A DNA stretch of 64,000 nucleotides from Glandiceps talaboti (taxonomy: Eukaryota > Hemichordata > Enteropneusta > Spengelidae). Positions 1 through 10,544 of this stretch are shown here, one piece after another (position 1 is the stretch's first letter; the number at the start of each line of letters is the position of its first letter). The position numbers and the translations under genes were made by a program. Below the pieces are notes generated by a model. It was not told the DNA's origin, did no database searches, and was given only the letters and a program-made list of their open reading frames with translations. The DNA lies in assembly GCF_964340395.1 (NCBI RefSeq), contig NC_135552.1, positions 27,562,181-27,626,180 of the forward strand, in the 5' to 3' direction.

Positions 1-354
1 ACATTAAGCATACACTGTTCTATGCTGTACTGTGCTATTCGAAGCAGTCGCATTTGACCTCAAGTGTTTTGGTTGTACCCTTGCCACAAATCCAGGGGAA
101 AACATTACATATTTTAGTAAGGGTTATACTCAATTCAGTATATCAAATCTAGAGGTACGTGTAATACAAAGTACAGCATGTTCATTTCCCTCACTAATTT
201 ATTTATTCGTGCAAATAAAACGGTTTCATGTGGACATATTTTCCTGAGCATGACGAGTGGACCTGGTGAACGCATTGACTTGAATGTCATTGTGGTATAC
301 ATTAAATTAGTGATAGTTATATTTCCTTTCTCCAACTTCTACTACCTAACATAG

Positions 355-504
355 CTGACTCGAACGATGCAGGGTTTATTTGTGAAGAGGGAGATGAGTG
401 TGTTCCTTTGGATCGCCGTTGTGATGGCGTCACCGACTGTTTTGATAGATCTGATGAACTCGACTGCAACTATCCAAATCCGAGTCAACCACTTCCAAAA
501 CAGA
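355..504 (+). CDS. Exon encoding an LDL-receptor class A module
   Basis: The acceptor is the AG at 353-354 and the donor GTAAGT starts at 505. Translation gives a classic LDLa: Cys residues flanking GDECVPLDRRCDG, then TDCFDRSDELDC, with the Asp/Glu calcium cage (DRSDE) intact. The exon is phase 1 on both sides, typical of shuffled extracellular modules. Its outgoing phase does not fit the next recognised exon at 1935. Confidence 0.8.
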
Positions 505-2721
505 GTAAGTTGACTCTTGAATATGTAGGTGAAATGTATATAACATAAAGGTTTTAATTCAAATAGTTATTGTACCAAAATGTCAAAATTTCAAGATGTA
601 ATATGTTCAGGACTCTGTTAATTTCAACATCGACGAGTTTATTATACAGGATATACCATATTGTCCACATTGGCGTTTTGCGAGTGTAGGTGGAATTCTA
701 AACGTATGTTTTACATTCACCACAGATGTTTGCAATAAATATTTATATTACAAATACTATGTTGACTTCTTTTACCAGTATGATTAAGGTTATACAATAC
801 ATATGTGATACTATTGAGATTAATATCCGCAGACGGAAATTATTACCAAATGGTAAATGTGTTTGAACTATGAAAGTATAACAAGAACGGAAAAGTATGA
901 AATTAAATGTTAATTGAAATGGTGATTTGGACTACGTCAAATGTGTACGCCCTTGGGATGTATACTGGTTTACAGCAAACGTGATATGGACTTGGTATAT
1001 TAGTCTACATCGCCCTTACTTACTAAGGATCCATCCCCTTACTTACTAACGGTAAATGGGGTTATATAGCACTTTACAGAGCTAAATAAACTATATAGAT
1101 AGTGAATTTACTCTTACAGGAATATCGCTGTTTGCTTCTTTGGTACCAATAAATATAAGCGAGCGCACATACAGTAATACACACGCCACTTTATTTCATT
1201 CCGTGCCGAGATCACTCCAGCACCACAGGAATACTTAAACCACGCCCAAGTTATGTCTATGATTCGCCAGCTTGCTGCCCTGACCGGACTCTTCCCTCAA
1301 CCCAGTTCTTTCTCAAACTGGCCATGGTCTCCCTCTCTAGTTCTCTCTGGCCTTTAAAACTGATTAGCTGCAAGTGGAACGTTTTTGAAAATGTTGTGTT
1401 TGAGATAATAATTTAGTCATAATGTCATACACCCTGAATCCACTGTCATTTAAACACACACGTGTCGCAATACACATGGTATGGTGCAATTCATCAAATC
1501 AAATTGATGAATTACAAATACATCGCACCCTAAAATCAACTCTCTAATGAATCACCATTTCGAATTACTACTATACTACATATATATAAAATATACTTCG
1601 ATTGACATGCGCAATGTCTAATTAATTATTACAATTTATTCACCGAAGATTGTTAAAATACAAATACTTAAACACCGTACCATATATAATTAAAGGTAGG
1701 TTATATCCATAAATAGTACAACAACGGGTTGAAGTCATGGTTGCATTTGGGCGCTGATTTTAGGGTGTGGACTCAAAAATCAATTTGATGGGATTTATTA
1801 CACCATACTATGTGCACAGCTTCACAAATACATTTACCAACAGACAGTTATGAGTAAGTTATGACATTGTATATGACAATAGTTTCAAAACACGTTGCAG
1901 CTGCGGCTAGTGTACCTGTTTCGTCTTGTCATAGAGATGTGATATACTGACTTTGAGTTGTCACTGTTTTAAAAAAGATGCGGTTTATGGTCCCTATAGC
2001 AGTGAGTGTGCCGTCTACTATGTCTTTACCAGAAGCTTATCATGGCACCATGCTAGACGACAATGCAACCATGACGGTGGAACTTTAGTCCACATATCAA
2101 GCGAACACATCCAGAAATTCCTCACAAACGTACTCAAAGACAATCAATTAGACGTTCTTGATTACTGGATTGGCTTACGTGATAAAAAGGAAGAAGGCAA
2201 TTGGAAATATGGTGATATTAAAGATGCTTGCTATTCTAACTGGAAAGAAATTGTTTCTGGAAAAGCAACCAGACGGGATTGCGCAGTCATGTTGTAAGTA
2301 GAATGAAAACATGTGTAGCCCAAGAGACTTGGCTATTTGCGAAAGTGTAGTTTGGGCGAACGAACAGTCTGACCCGGAAGACAAATCTCTGGGCTTGAAC
2401 ATTTCGAGATTGATTAATAATTTATATAAAGTTACACGTTTATAAAGTGCTGTAAACAATAAATATCGTGATCATAGCAGTATAATTAATACCCCAGGCA
2501 GACTTATAAAAGCTCAGCGGTCATTTACACTTCTCCGACAATCCATTGCCGCCTCAGAAGTCGAATGGGCTTAGAACATTAGCATAGCAATCTCTGTCCT
2601 ACCAGGTACCAATTATACAGTTGCATTGACTAGGCACAGTGGTTGTTCAAATCCTGCGAAAGGACTTTAGCCATTCAGAACCAAATGACAGCGGCATTGG
2701 TACTATAATTTAGTAGTAGTT

Positions 2722-2782
<61 letters not shown>

Positions 2783-5700
2783 GTTCCGAAGCACCACAAG
2801 ACTCTAATATTTCTGTAACTGTGTGTTTAATTTTTGGTTAAATCACCCTGTTTCTTCATTCTATGTATGTAGACATGGTTTTGATTATGAATGGGACCAC
2901 GATAAATGTAAACAGAAGCATCCGTTTATTTGTCAGTATTCGCCAGATCAAGGTAACTCGGCAGTCTATTTCATAGTGAATATTCGCCACATGAATAATC
3001 TTTCGTTAAGAACTTTATCAATACTAATACATGCAAATTACATATCACAGGTTTCCATTCTGCTTTGTGTATACACATTTGAATATACTGGAAACCAAAA
3101 AGTCTATGCTATATTTCGATTTTACTCTGCGTCTTTCAAAAAGATGGCAAGTGTTATCACAATGCTTATAATATATTCTCCGGTACGATTAGCATAATAG
3201 AATTTTTGTCTCTATTCCAAGACACTTGTTTTTTGTCGGTTGGTATATGTATGTTCGTTGCTTGTTTGTGCGAAAGTATTTTTCTACAGATTTATCGATA
3301 ATATAATCATGGTAGTACAATATTTACCATGTTTCCAATCTTTTGCTCACCATGCCAGTCGAGAGATAGTATGTCTACTTCGTTAGATCTGTGACTCTGC
3401 TACGCTCGTTTACAAATAGTGAACGTTCAATACAGTGAAGAGTGTAACAGCGTCAGATCCAACCAAATAGGCAGGCCAGTTGAAAGTTTGAAAGTAGTAG
3501 AAAGCACTATCTTGTGATCATCGTCACGGTCATCTTATCAGATGGCATCATTGTTGTAATTGTCATAATTGTGAACAGTTTCAGACCAATGTCTAGAGGA
3601 AGATTCGTCGTATTTTTACTGCGATGATGGAGAATGTCTGCCTCGGGAATTCAAATGTAATGGAGTGAGAGACTGTCCAGATGGTTCTGATGAAATCGAC
3701 TGTTTTTGTTGCCTTGAAAAATGCATGGATATTGATATTACATGTGATGGTGTTTACCACTGCCATGATCGTACTGATGAGAAAGTTTGCAAACCAGGTA
3801 GAATCTTTTCTGTTTTTTATTATCAAATTTTCCCTCCTACGATTTAATAGTTGGTACAACTCGTCATTTTCTGATGATCAAACTTTGCTACATTGGTACC
3901 TGAGCACCGTGTCAAAGTTGTACTGTTAGCATACTTAGTCTACAGGTTAGAACTCGCATTCGTTGTCTTTAAAATTGAAGCATTTGTCGGGTTCTCAACT
4001 TTGTACCTTTTAACGAAATACACGCCCAATTTATTAATAAATTTCCTACTTTTGACATGTTTGTTTAATACAGTACGGTTACTCTATTGTTCACATTGTT
4101 TTCCTACGACATACATATGGTTATATTATTTCACTCTATTTGTAAATTAAGGGACAGATGGTATCATAACCTGTCGACCATTTCTAGAATTAGAACGGAT
4201 ATCGGATATCGAAAGAGAAAGTATTAGTGTCAGAAATTTCAGAACTAAACGTACACGTTTGTCAATATAGATAATGCCCAGATAAACCTCAGACCAGTGT
4301 AAATGCAACAATTAGGGGGACCTCTAATGTTAACGTAACCCTCCTCCAATGTTACTCTCTCTCCACTTTGTACACGGGATCGACTTGGACTTGAAAGGGA
4401 ATTAGCTCAAACTGCACACAATGTTCATGGTTAACCTGGATCATTTAGAAGTAGCCACGGAGCAGATATGGAAGCTCCTTGTCTAGGCCTAGCTGTTGCA
4501 TTCAGCTCTCTCACTTCCAAAGAATGAATTCATAATTTATTTCAACATAAAATTCTTATAAACACAAAATATACAATACTCAAATGATTGGGTGATAAAA
4601 TAATCAGCACCATAAATGAATAAAACGGAAGTGTTGCCGTCGTCTTAATTCAATGCAAATGATATTGACAAATATGAAAACTAGCTAAACAATGTGATCA
4701 CGTTATTGTTCTTCCAGCTGCCTGTAATCAGTCATTATTTGACACTGTTGATCTTATAATAACTTAATGTTGTCATCTTAGAAGAATACTATTCGCGATA
4801 TGCAAACATTTGTTCTAAGTATTAATTCATGACAGCTGAGAGTTCACGGTGACCTCGCAAAACATCAAAACTTAGCGAATATTAGAAAGCTGTGTTCTGT
4901 CACTGTGACCTCGCAAAACATTAAAACTTTGCGAATATCAGTAAGTTGTGTTCTGTCATCCGTAACATAAATACCAAAGAGGCACTGTTTTTCAACCAGT
5001 CAACTAACAACTTACTATACTAGATGCATAATTTTAAACAACGCGAACTGAGCTGTGATACTGTATTTTGGTAACCTTCAGTTAATGCTCACCCACATAA
5101 AGTATCACCCACGCCAGATAAACGGATATTTTCTGCAAATTATTAAGTTCTGATGGTACTCATTGAGGGAGTTGGATCTGCGATACAGTATAGCTATTAT
5201 TTATGATATTATGAGCTGGATTCTGTGAAAAATTACGTCTCTTGTCAAAAAGAGGAAACCTAACTTCATCAAGTAACAAACTATCATTGAATACGTTACA
5301 ATTGTATACATATAAATAGTAGTTATTCAATTAATTCTTCTCGTTTCCATTCTGTATTCCATATTGCTCGCTATTGTCATTACTTTTGGTTTTTGGAGCT
5401 GTGAAAAATATAGAAAGTCCAAACATTTTTACATTGTTTTAATCGCCATCAACATTTTCTCTAACTCATTATCTAACCTCTATGAATATATAGTACTAGT
5501 TTCAGTTTGTTCACGGACAATTTTTTCTTGTCTGTTGTTTGTGCCAGCATGTATCAGTGTTCAGGTATTATCTGTGCCAGGAGTGGGTGATACGAGGTAG
5601 GGTGGGTGGGCCCAACATATCTGGTGATATGTTACATGTACAGAGTGTCTCTACATGATAATGTTTGCTCTTATTTTGTATGTACATACTTCATTATAAT

Positions 5701-7910
5701 CCTACCATGATATCTCAATAATCAGTTGTGTCGAAAAAAATCAGTTTTCACGGAAGATTGGAAGATATTAATAGTCAATTATCAAGTATGAATTCAACAG
5801 AATAATATAATGGGGACATAAGTCAAGTGCATATACGTTTGTTGGGGTAATTTCTGCTGGAGTATACTTAACCACCAATTGGTTGATCTTGGTAGTACAC
5901 GGGACAGAACTCTATGTGCTCAGTTAATACGGGAACGATTCGATGACAAAATGTCATTCCGTATACTAAAACGTCAAGGCAACTCCTACCATGTCTTCAA
6001 TATAGGCAAACATGAAAGAAGACGGGTTTAATACCATATCGAAGTCGTAAACAATATACTAGAATAACTTAATCAAGGTTCAATGTACATATACTTTTAC
6101 CCAGGAAAAGAAAGCTTTACAATTTCACTTGTGTCTCTTAAAATGCGACATGCAACTATGAGTATGGCATAGTTGTTTGAGAAGGTTGGAATATTGTAAT
6201 TTGTCATTCAACTCACCAAATGTCAATGTTCTCTTTAAGTCTTACATTAGCCTTGTTTCTTCATGGTTAGGCATTACAAGTGACTGTATGGGAGCCGACA
6301 AGTTCCTTTGTCAAGTTGGCATGTGTATCTCGTCATCACTGACCTGCGATGGTCGATTAGACTGTAGACCCAGTGGCATTGATGAAGGACTTACAGGTAT
6401 ATATCTAAACATATCTTCTCTTCAATTTATTTATCACCTTTCATATGATCAACTTCAGAGTTCCAAGTTTCACAGGTCCACACAAGTTAGGCTTTCTAGT
6501 ATAAATTGTTACTACGTACATGTTTGTAATTCATCGTTCTTCTACATTGCTAGCAGTAGTCTTCTAACAACGCTTTGCATCAGCTGAATTGCATAATTGT
6601 ATCGATACATTTAGCTTTATAATGTGAGTCTTTTTATATAATCCGATGTCATTTATCAAGTTAACTACACTAAATATATAAGAGTTGGTGCTTCAATCCT
6701 TTGGACTTGTTGGTGTTCAGGCACTTTGTGTTATCTCTACTCAAATTGCGTCCAACCGTTTTTCAACTGTAATCACCTTTTCACTTATAACACATTAGGT
6801 CCTCTAACTTGTGAAAGTACTGAACCACCTGAAATCATAGTGACCGGAAACTTTCAGCGTGGAAGGCAAATAATTCCTACGGCTGGACTTAATCAGCTTG
6901 ACGTTTTCGATATGGATGATTCCACGTACCTTGCTTTACCAAGCCCAAACAACAACGAAGTATACCTTTACGAATATAGTGTTGACGACGGGCAGTTCGT
7001 ACAGTACCAAGTGCTAGACGTGATCACAGCTTTCGACGTAGAATATTTCAAAATTGCTGACGAACATTTTCTTGCATTTGCAGTTAACTTTGAGGATACT
7101 GACTCTGTTGTCTACAAGTGGGACGGGGCAAATTTTCAATTCCTTCAAAATTTACAGTCAACTGTGTACAATTTTATAGACGTTCACACATTCAGCCACA
7201 CCAATGCTAATGGTGATACGTATTTTCTTGCTTTGAGTGCTCGCCCGTTGCTTGGAGACACCAGAGTTGTCATTTTCGAATGGCAAAACGAACAATTCCA
7301 GATTAAACAAGAAATCCTTGCAGATAAAATATCATCTACGTCCTCATTTTCGGAAAATGGTTCTACTTTCTTAATTATTTCTGATTTGGGCAATGATTTA
7401 GATGTAAATGTAAATGTAACAACAAAAATCTTCCAATTTAATGAAGGATCTTCCAGCTTTGAAATTTACCAGGTTCTACCAGTGTCTGGAAGCTCCTACG
7501 CAACTGAGCCATTCCGATCTCCAGAGGGCGTTCTGTATCTCTTCGACATGATTTCACGAAGTAACTCGGAAAACACTTATCAGACTTCATCGCCATTGTA
7601 TATTTGGACCAATGACGATGACGAATTCGTGTTGCACCAGTCAATTCCAACGTATGCTGCTTCCATGTCGTGTCCATTTATTATAAATGGAGAATTATTT
7701 CTGTTGAGTACGAGTGGGGAGGCCGAGGGAGATGATAGCGGATTTCAACCTTCTATTCTCTACAAACAAATAGCCTCTTACTTCCATACGTACCAAGTGT
7801 TTACTACTAGAGCACCGAAAGATTGTGCAGCCTTCAAAATTGGTGATGACCAATTCCTCTTCATCCCTGATCCGTTCAGAAGTAGTGTTTACTATAAATG
7901 GAATGCATAA
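355..7910 (+). CDS. LDLa / C-type lectin / EAR-propeller protein, 3' part of gene
   Basis: Spliced gene with exons read at 355-504, 1935-2293, 2873-2952, 3585-3797, 6271-6396 and 6799-7910 (stop codon). From 1935 onward all splice phases agree (2, 1, 1, 1) and every intron is GT-AG. Domain order is LDLa, C-type lectin domain, two LDLa, one LDLa, then an EAR/EPTP beta-propeller of about 370 residues. LDLa modules bind ligands through a calcium-held loop, CTLDs bind glycans or proteins, and EAR repeats form an extracellular propeller as in LGI1 and TSPEAR. The product is therefore inferred to be secreted or membrane-anchored. No signal peptide is visible, so the 5' end lies left of the window. 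The join from exon 355-504 (phase 1 out) to 1935 (phase 0 in) does not work directly, so an exon is missing from my model or the first LDLa belongs to another isoform. The domains are clear; the exact gene name is unknown. Confidence 0.8.
505..1934. other. Intron, content unexplained
   Basis: There is no clear coding exon here, although the phase conflict between 504 and 1935 suggests one is hidden. Weak candidates bounded by AG and GT are 650-703 and 1120-1142. Neither encodes a recognisable motif. The rest is AT-rich and unremarkable. Confidence 0.4.
1935..2952 (+). CDS. Two exons encoding a C-type lectin domain
   Basis: Exons 1935-2293 and 2873-2952 join in phase (2 nt plus 1 nt) and give one CTLD. 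Visible landmarks are SCHCFKKDA at the start, then SLSWHHARRQCNHDGGTLVHI, the conserved WIGL motif (YWIGLRDKKEEGNWKYGD), and the terminal WDHDKCKQKHPFICQY. The paired cysteines of a long-form CTLD are present. There is no EPN or QPD tripeptide, so classical calcium-dependent mannose or galactose binding is not supported; a protein or other ligand is as likely. Confidence 0.8.
2586..2700 (-). mobile_element. SINE head fragment (family A)
   Basis: On the minus strand this reads a B-box-like GGATTTGAAC, then TGTATAATTGGTACCTGGTAGGA and onward. The same order of blocks occurs at 29,915-30,170 (+) and 38,819-38,990 (-). It lies in the intron that splits the lectin domain and ends at a TAG microsatellite. 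It is probably a truncated tRNA-derived SINE. Confidence 0.55.
2710..2782. repeat. (TAG)n microsatellite
   Basis: About 24 trinucleotide units, nearly pure, directly after the SINE fragment. Confidence 0.95.
3585..3797 (+). CDS. Exon encoding two tandem LDLa modules
   Basis: The acceptor is at 3583-3584 and the donor GTAGAA at 3798. The first module has YFYCDDGECLPREFKCNGVRDC followed by PDGSDEIDC. The second, shorter module runs CCLEKCMDIDITCDGVYHC then HDRTDEKVC. Both keep the calcium-binding acidic cage (DGSDE, DRTDE). Phase 1 in and out matches the flanking exons. Confidence 0.8.
3798..6270. other. Large intron without recognised exons
   Basis: AT-rich intron of 2.5 kb. It contains a diverged tandem duplication of about 60 bp around 4,850-4,965 (GTGACCTCGCAAAACAT in both copies). 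Small open frames, such as one at 5,364-5,600, show no domain and lack suitable splice context. Confidence 0.5.
6271..6396 (+). CDS. Exon encoding a degenerate LDLa module
   Basis: The acceptor is at 6269-6270 and the donor GTATAT at 6397. Translation gives DCMGADKFLCQVGMC, then LTCDGRLDC and RPSGIDE. The six-cysteine plan is partly kept, and the usual SDE cage is replaced by GIDE followed directly by the exon end, so the last cysteine comes from the next exon (PLTC). It links the LDLa cluster to the propeller exon. Confidence 0.7.
6799..7910 (+). CDS. Last exon: EAR/EPTP repeat beta-propeller
   Basis: A single exon of 1,112 nt, acceptor at 6797-6798, stop at 7908-7910. It encodes repeats of about 45-50 residues of the form hydrophobic strand, VYKWDGANFQFLQNL, then FEWQNEQFQIKQEI and YIWTNDDDEFVLHQ. 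This is the hallmark W-x(3-4)-F pattern of EAR/EPTP repeats (LGI, TSPEAR and ADGRV1 families), which build a seven-bladed propeller used in extracellular protein binding. The length suits a full propeller. There is no transmembrane segment after it, so the C terminus is extracellular. Confidence 0.85.
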
Positions 7911-9404
7911 GTTTGAAATTCTTCTGCACTAACAGACGCATGTATACTGATATATCCTAAATGATAATTTTTTAATGTGGTCATCATGTTTCGAACATTG
8001 ATATATTCATTAGAATTATATACTTGTTATTATAGTCTAACATAAAATTGACTTATGCCAAAAGAGTTACAGAAAATTGGGTATTTGTACCGATAATTCT
8101 TATGGTGAATGTCTCCATACTATAGAATATTAGTTCTAATTTACAATGGATGTTGTTAATTTCACACTCCAATTTGCTAGTACAACACATTAATGGTAGA
8201 GTCGGTATGATGTTTTATAATTTTACATTAAATCTGGAAGCATGGGTCTTTATGGGTGACAGCTCAGACCACTGCAGTACTGCAACTATTGTAACTTCTA
8301 TAATTTACTAGAAGTATTATACCATATACATGCTGCGTACTCCCGGGTTTTCGCCAGCAGTAGGATCAAAATTTATTGAAATAGATTTGTCTAACAGAAT
8401 TTAAGAATGCTATACACTTCAGTGTGAAACAGTTGTCTTGAATAGTCAGTCTTCATCCATCAAATACTGTATTTCTGTTATCACCCATGATGCAATAGCC
8501 TGAGCAAAGATACACTATAAATGCACAAGATCAACTTGATGCTTCTCTGAAATCACAAATAATTGCACGTGATGTAAAATCATGACATGACTCTCCAGAA
8601 CCCATAGTTTATGAAAATGTTTCTATTTCCTGGAGTGGCATTCCCCTTTACGATAGCACTAAATGCGAGAACCTGCAGGATTGAAACCCTTGCTTTGAAC
8701 AGAAACGTCAACAGGCAACAACGAATCTCAGTAGCAGTGGTCTGAGGTGACAGTTACAAATTAGACGTTTTAATAATATATCACTTTATTGTATTCGTAA
8801 AATCTATTTATTACGTCTGTACCGGTTATGATCTGCATAATAAAAGTTGCTATTAGCAGCAACAAAAGAATCCGTTTGTTGAGTTTTTGTCATAATTCCA
8901 TGATATGGCCGCCTTTGGCGCTCTGTCAATTGTTACTTCACAGAGCGATTATGTTAGAAAATGGGGAAACAAAACACGATGACAACAAACTTGTACGGTT
9001 CCTAAAAGTATGAAAAATGAATAATTCGACGACATTGGTCATTGCATCTAAAATGTCTGAGATGAAAACAATATGTTGGACCAACTTAGAAATAGTGATG
9101 TGAAATGAAATATATGAATGTATGTTTCTAGTAACTAAGTAAAGTGATTCAAACGATAATAAGGTTCAACCTGCTCGTACCTCTCCAACCAGGACACTTG
9201 TCAAATCATGACAAACATTTTCAAACTCATGTCAGGGACCAGGCAGTTTCGTTAGCCTGTGGTACATATATACATTTGTTCTTGACGGTCTGTTCCTTTC
9301 ATAAGTTTTTTAAACATTACTTCATGTAAGGGTTCAAACATAACTGTACATATAATTATACATATAATACATGTATTACCTAGCTACCACACTAGTTACA
9401 GAAC

Positions 9405-9630
9405 CAGTCTGATTAAAATCCGATGTAGATGTCGGCTAATCGTTCATTGCTATTTTACCTTCGTTATTTTGCCTGAATTGACCTTCTTGGTACATGTTTA
9501 CATTTTTTAGCCTGGTCGCCTCCTCTAAAAAATGTAAACATGTACAAAGAAGGTCAATTCTGGCAAAATAACGAAGGTAAAATAGCAATGAACGATTAGC
9601 CGACATCTACATCGGATTTTAATCAGATTG
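9405..9630. mobile_element. Foldback MITE-like element with 103-bp inverted arms
   Basis: Arm 1 (9,408-9,510) and arm 2 (9,525-9,627) are near-perfect inverted copies separated by 14 nt. The element starts CAGTCTGATTAAAATCCGA and its other end reads CAATCTGATTAAAATCCGA. The 9-bp sequence TTACAGAAC flanks it on both sides (9,396-9,404 and 9,631-9,639), a convincing target-site duplication. Long inverted termini plus a 9-bp duplication are typical of Mutator-like elements, but no transposase is present, so the superfamily is an inference. The arms differ at only a few bases, so it is fairly young. Confidence 0.8.
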
Positions 9631-10181
9631 TTACAGAACAATATGCCATGTAAGTGTTTGGCTGTTTCACAATCAGTGCGTCACTTACTAGTATCTTGCA
9701 CTTTGGGGCAAAAGTGAACTTGAAGGTTTTGTTATCGTAATCTTCATACTAATCTAAATTGTTCTAGTCTCTCCGGTATGAATTTTTCAGAAGGGGTGAA
9801 CATACTTCCTATTTCGGACACTATATGTATCGACACCACAACTCAAATTCAAGTTTCTATTGTACACTACGTATGACCTCCTAAAGCGCTCTAACACATG
9901 ATCAGTAACTTTACTATACATGCAATATCGATGCCCCTATACCAATGTTACAGGCCCACTTTTATAACATGGAAAACTTATTCAAAAAGTTATATTTACT
10001 TTAGCGTTTCTAAGCTTGGCAATATATATCTCAGAGGCTATGAATAACCTAAAAATTGCCTAAATAGAAACAAAAAACTGCAAATCTGCTGGGGACCCCT
10101 TGTACTCCATCACCCCAGAGGTCACTCATTCGTTAAACCAACAAGAAGATTCACCAAAATTGGTAAAAAAAAACTTCATAG

Positions 10182-10506
10182 GACCCCCCATAAGAGGTAG
10201 ACATGTCCAAGCCTCAAATGAAAGTTCTTCCCTCCACCTCTTACTGTCAAGATGCTATGAAACTTTATTTCAAAAATGTTTCAACCATGCGTAGTTGCTT
10301 TTTTACAATTGTTAGAGCTGTCTTTTAAAGCTTGCAAATTATTGTTCTGAAAGTGTCTGTTAATAGCCTGAAAATTGGCTTTAAGAGTAAAAGTCCTCCA
10401 GGGCTTCTAGGGGGAGAACCCCTAGAACCCCCCCCCCCCATAAGAGGTAGACATGTCCCAGTCTCAAATCAAAGTTCTTTCCTCCACCTCTTACTATCAA
10501 GATGCC
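10182..10506 (+). repeat. Duplicated C-rich dispersed repeat upstream of the 420-aa gene
   Basis: Blocks at about 10,182-10,258 and 10,430-10,506 share CATAAGAGGTAGACATGTCC and a following CCTCCACCTCTTACT. The second block is preceded by a run of C and ends about 40 nt before the start codon at 10,545. It probably contributes to the 5' UTR or promoter of that gene. Confidence 0.7.
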
Positions 10507-10544
10507 TGAATCTCAATCTGACGCCAACTTTATACTCGCTAAAG

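Larger units (their letters stand above)
7911..10544. other. Intergenic region
   Basis: The 3' flank of the lectin/propeller gene (an AATAAA-like signal lies near 8,837) and the upstream region of the next gene. It contains one foldback element (9,405-9,630) and a duplicated C-rich repeat just before 10,545. No further coding exon is supported. Confidence 0.6.

Noticed and set aside
5364-5600. 78-aa hydrophobic frame that could be a membrane protein exon
   Set aside because: Low-complexity hydrophobic reading of AT-rich intron; no acceptor/donor pair that keeps phase.
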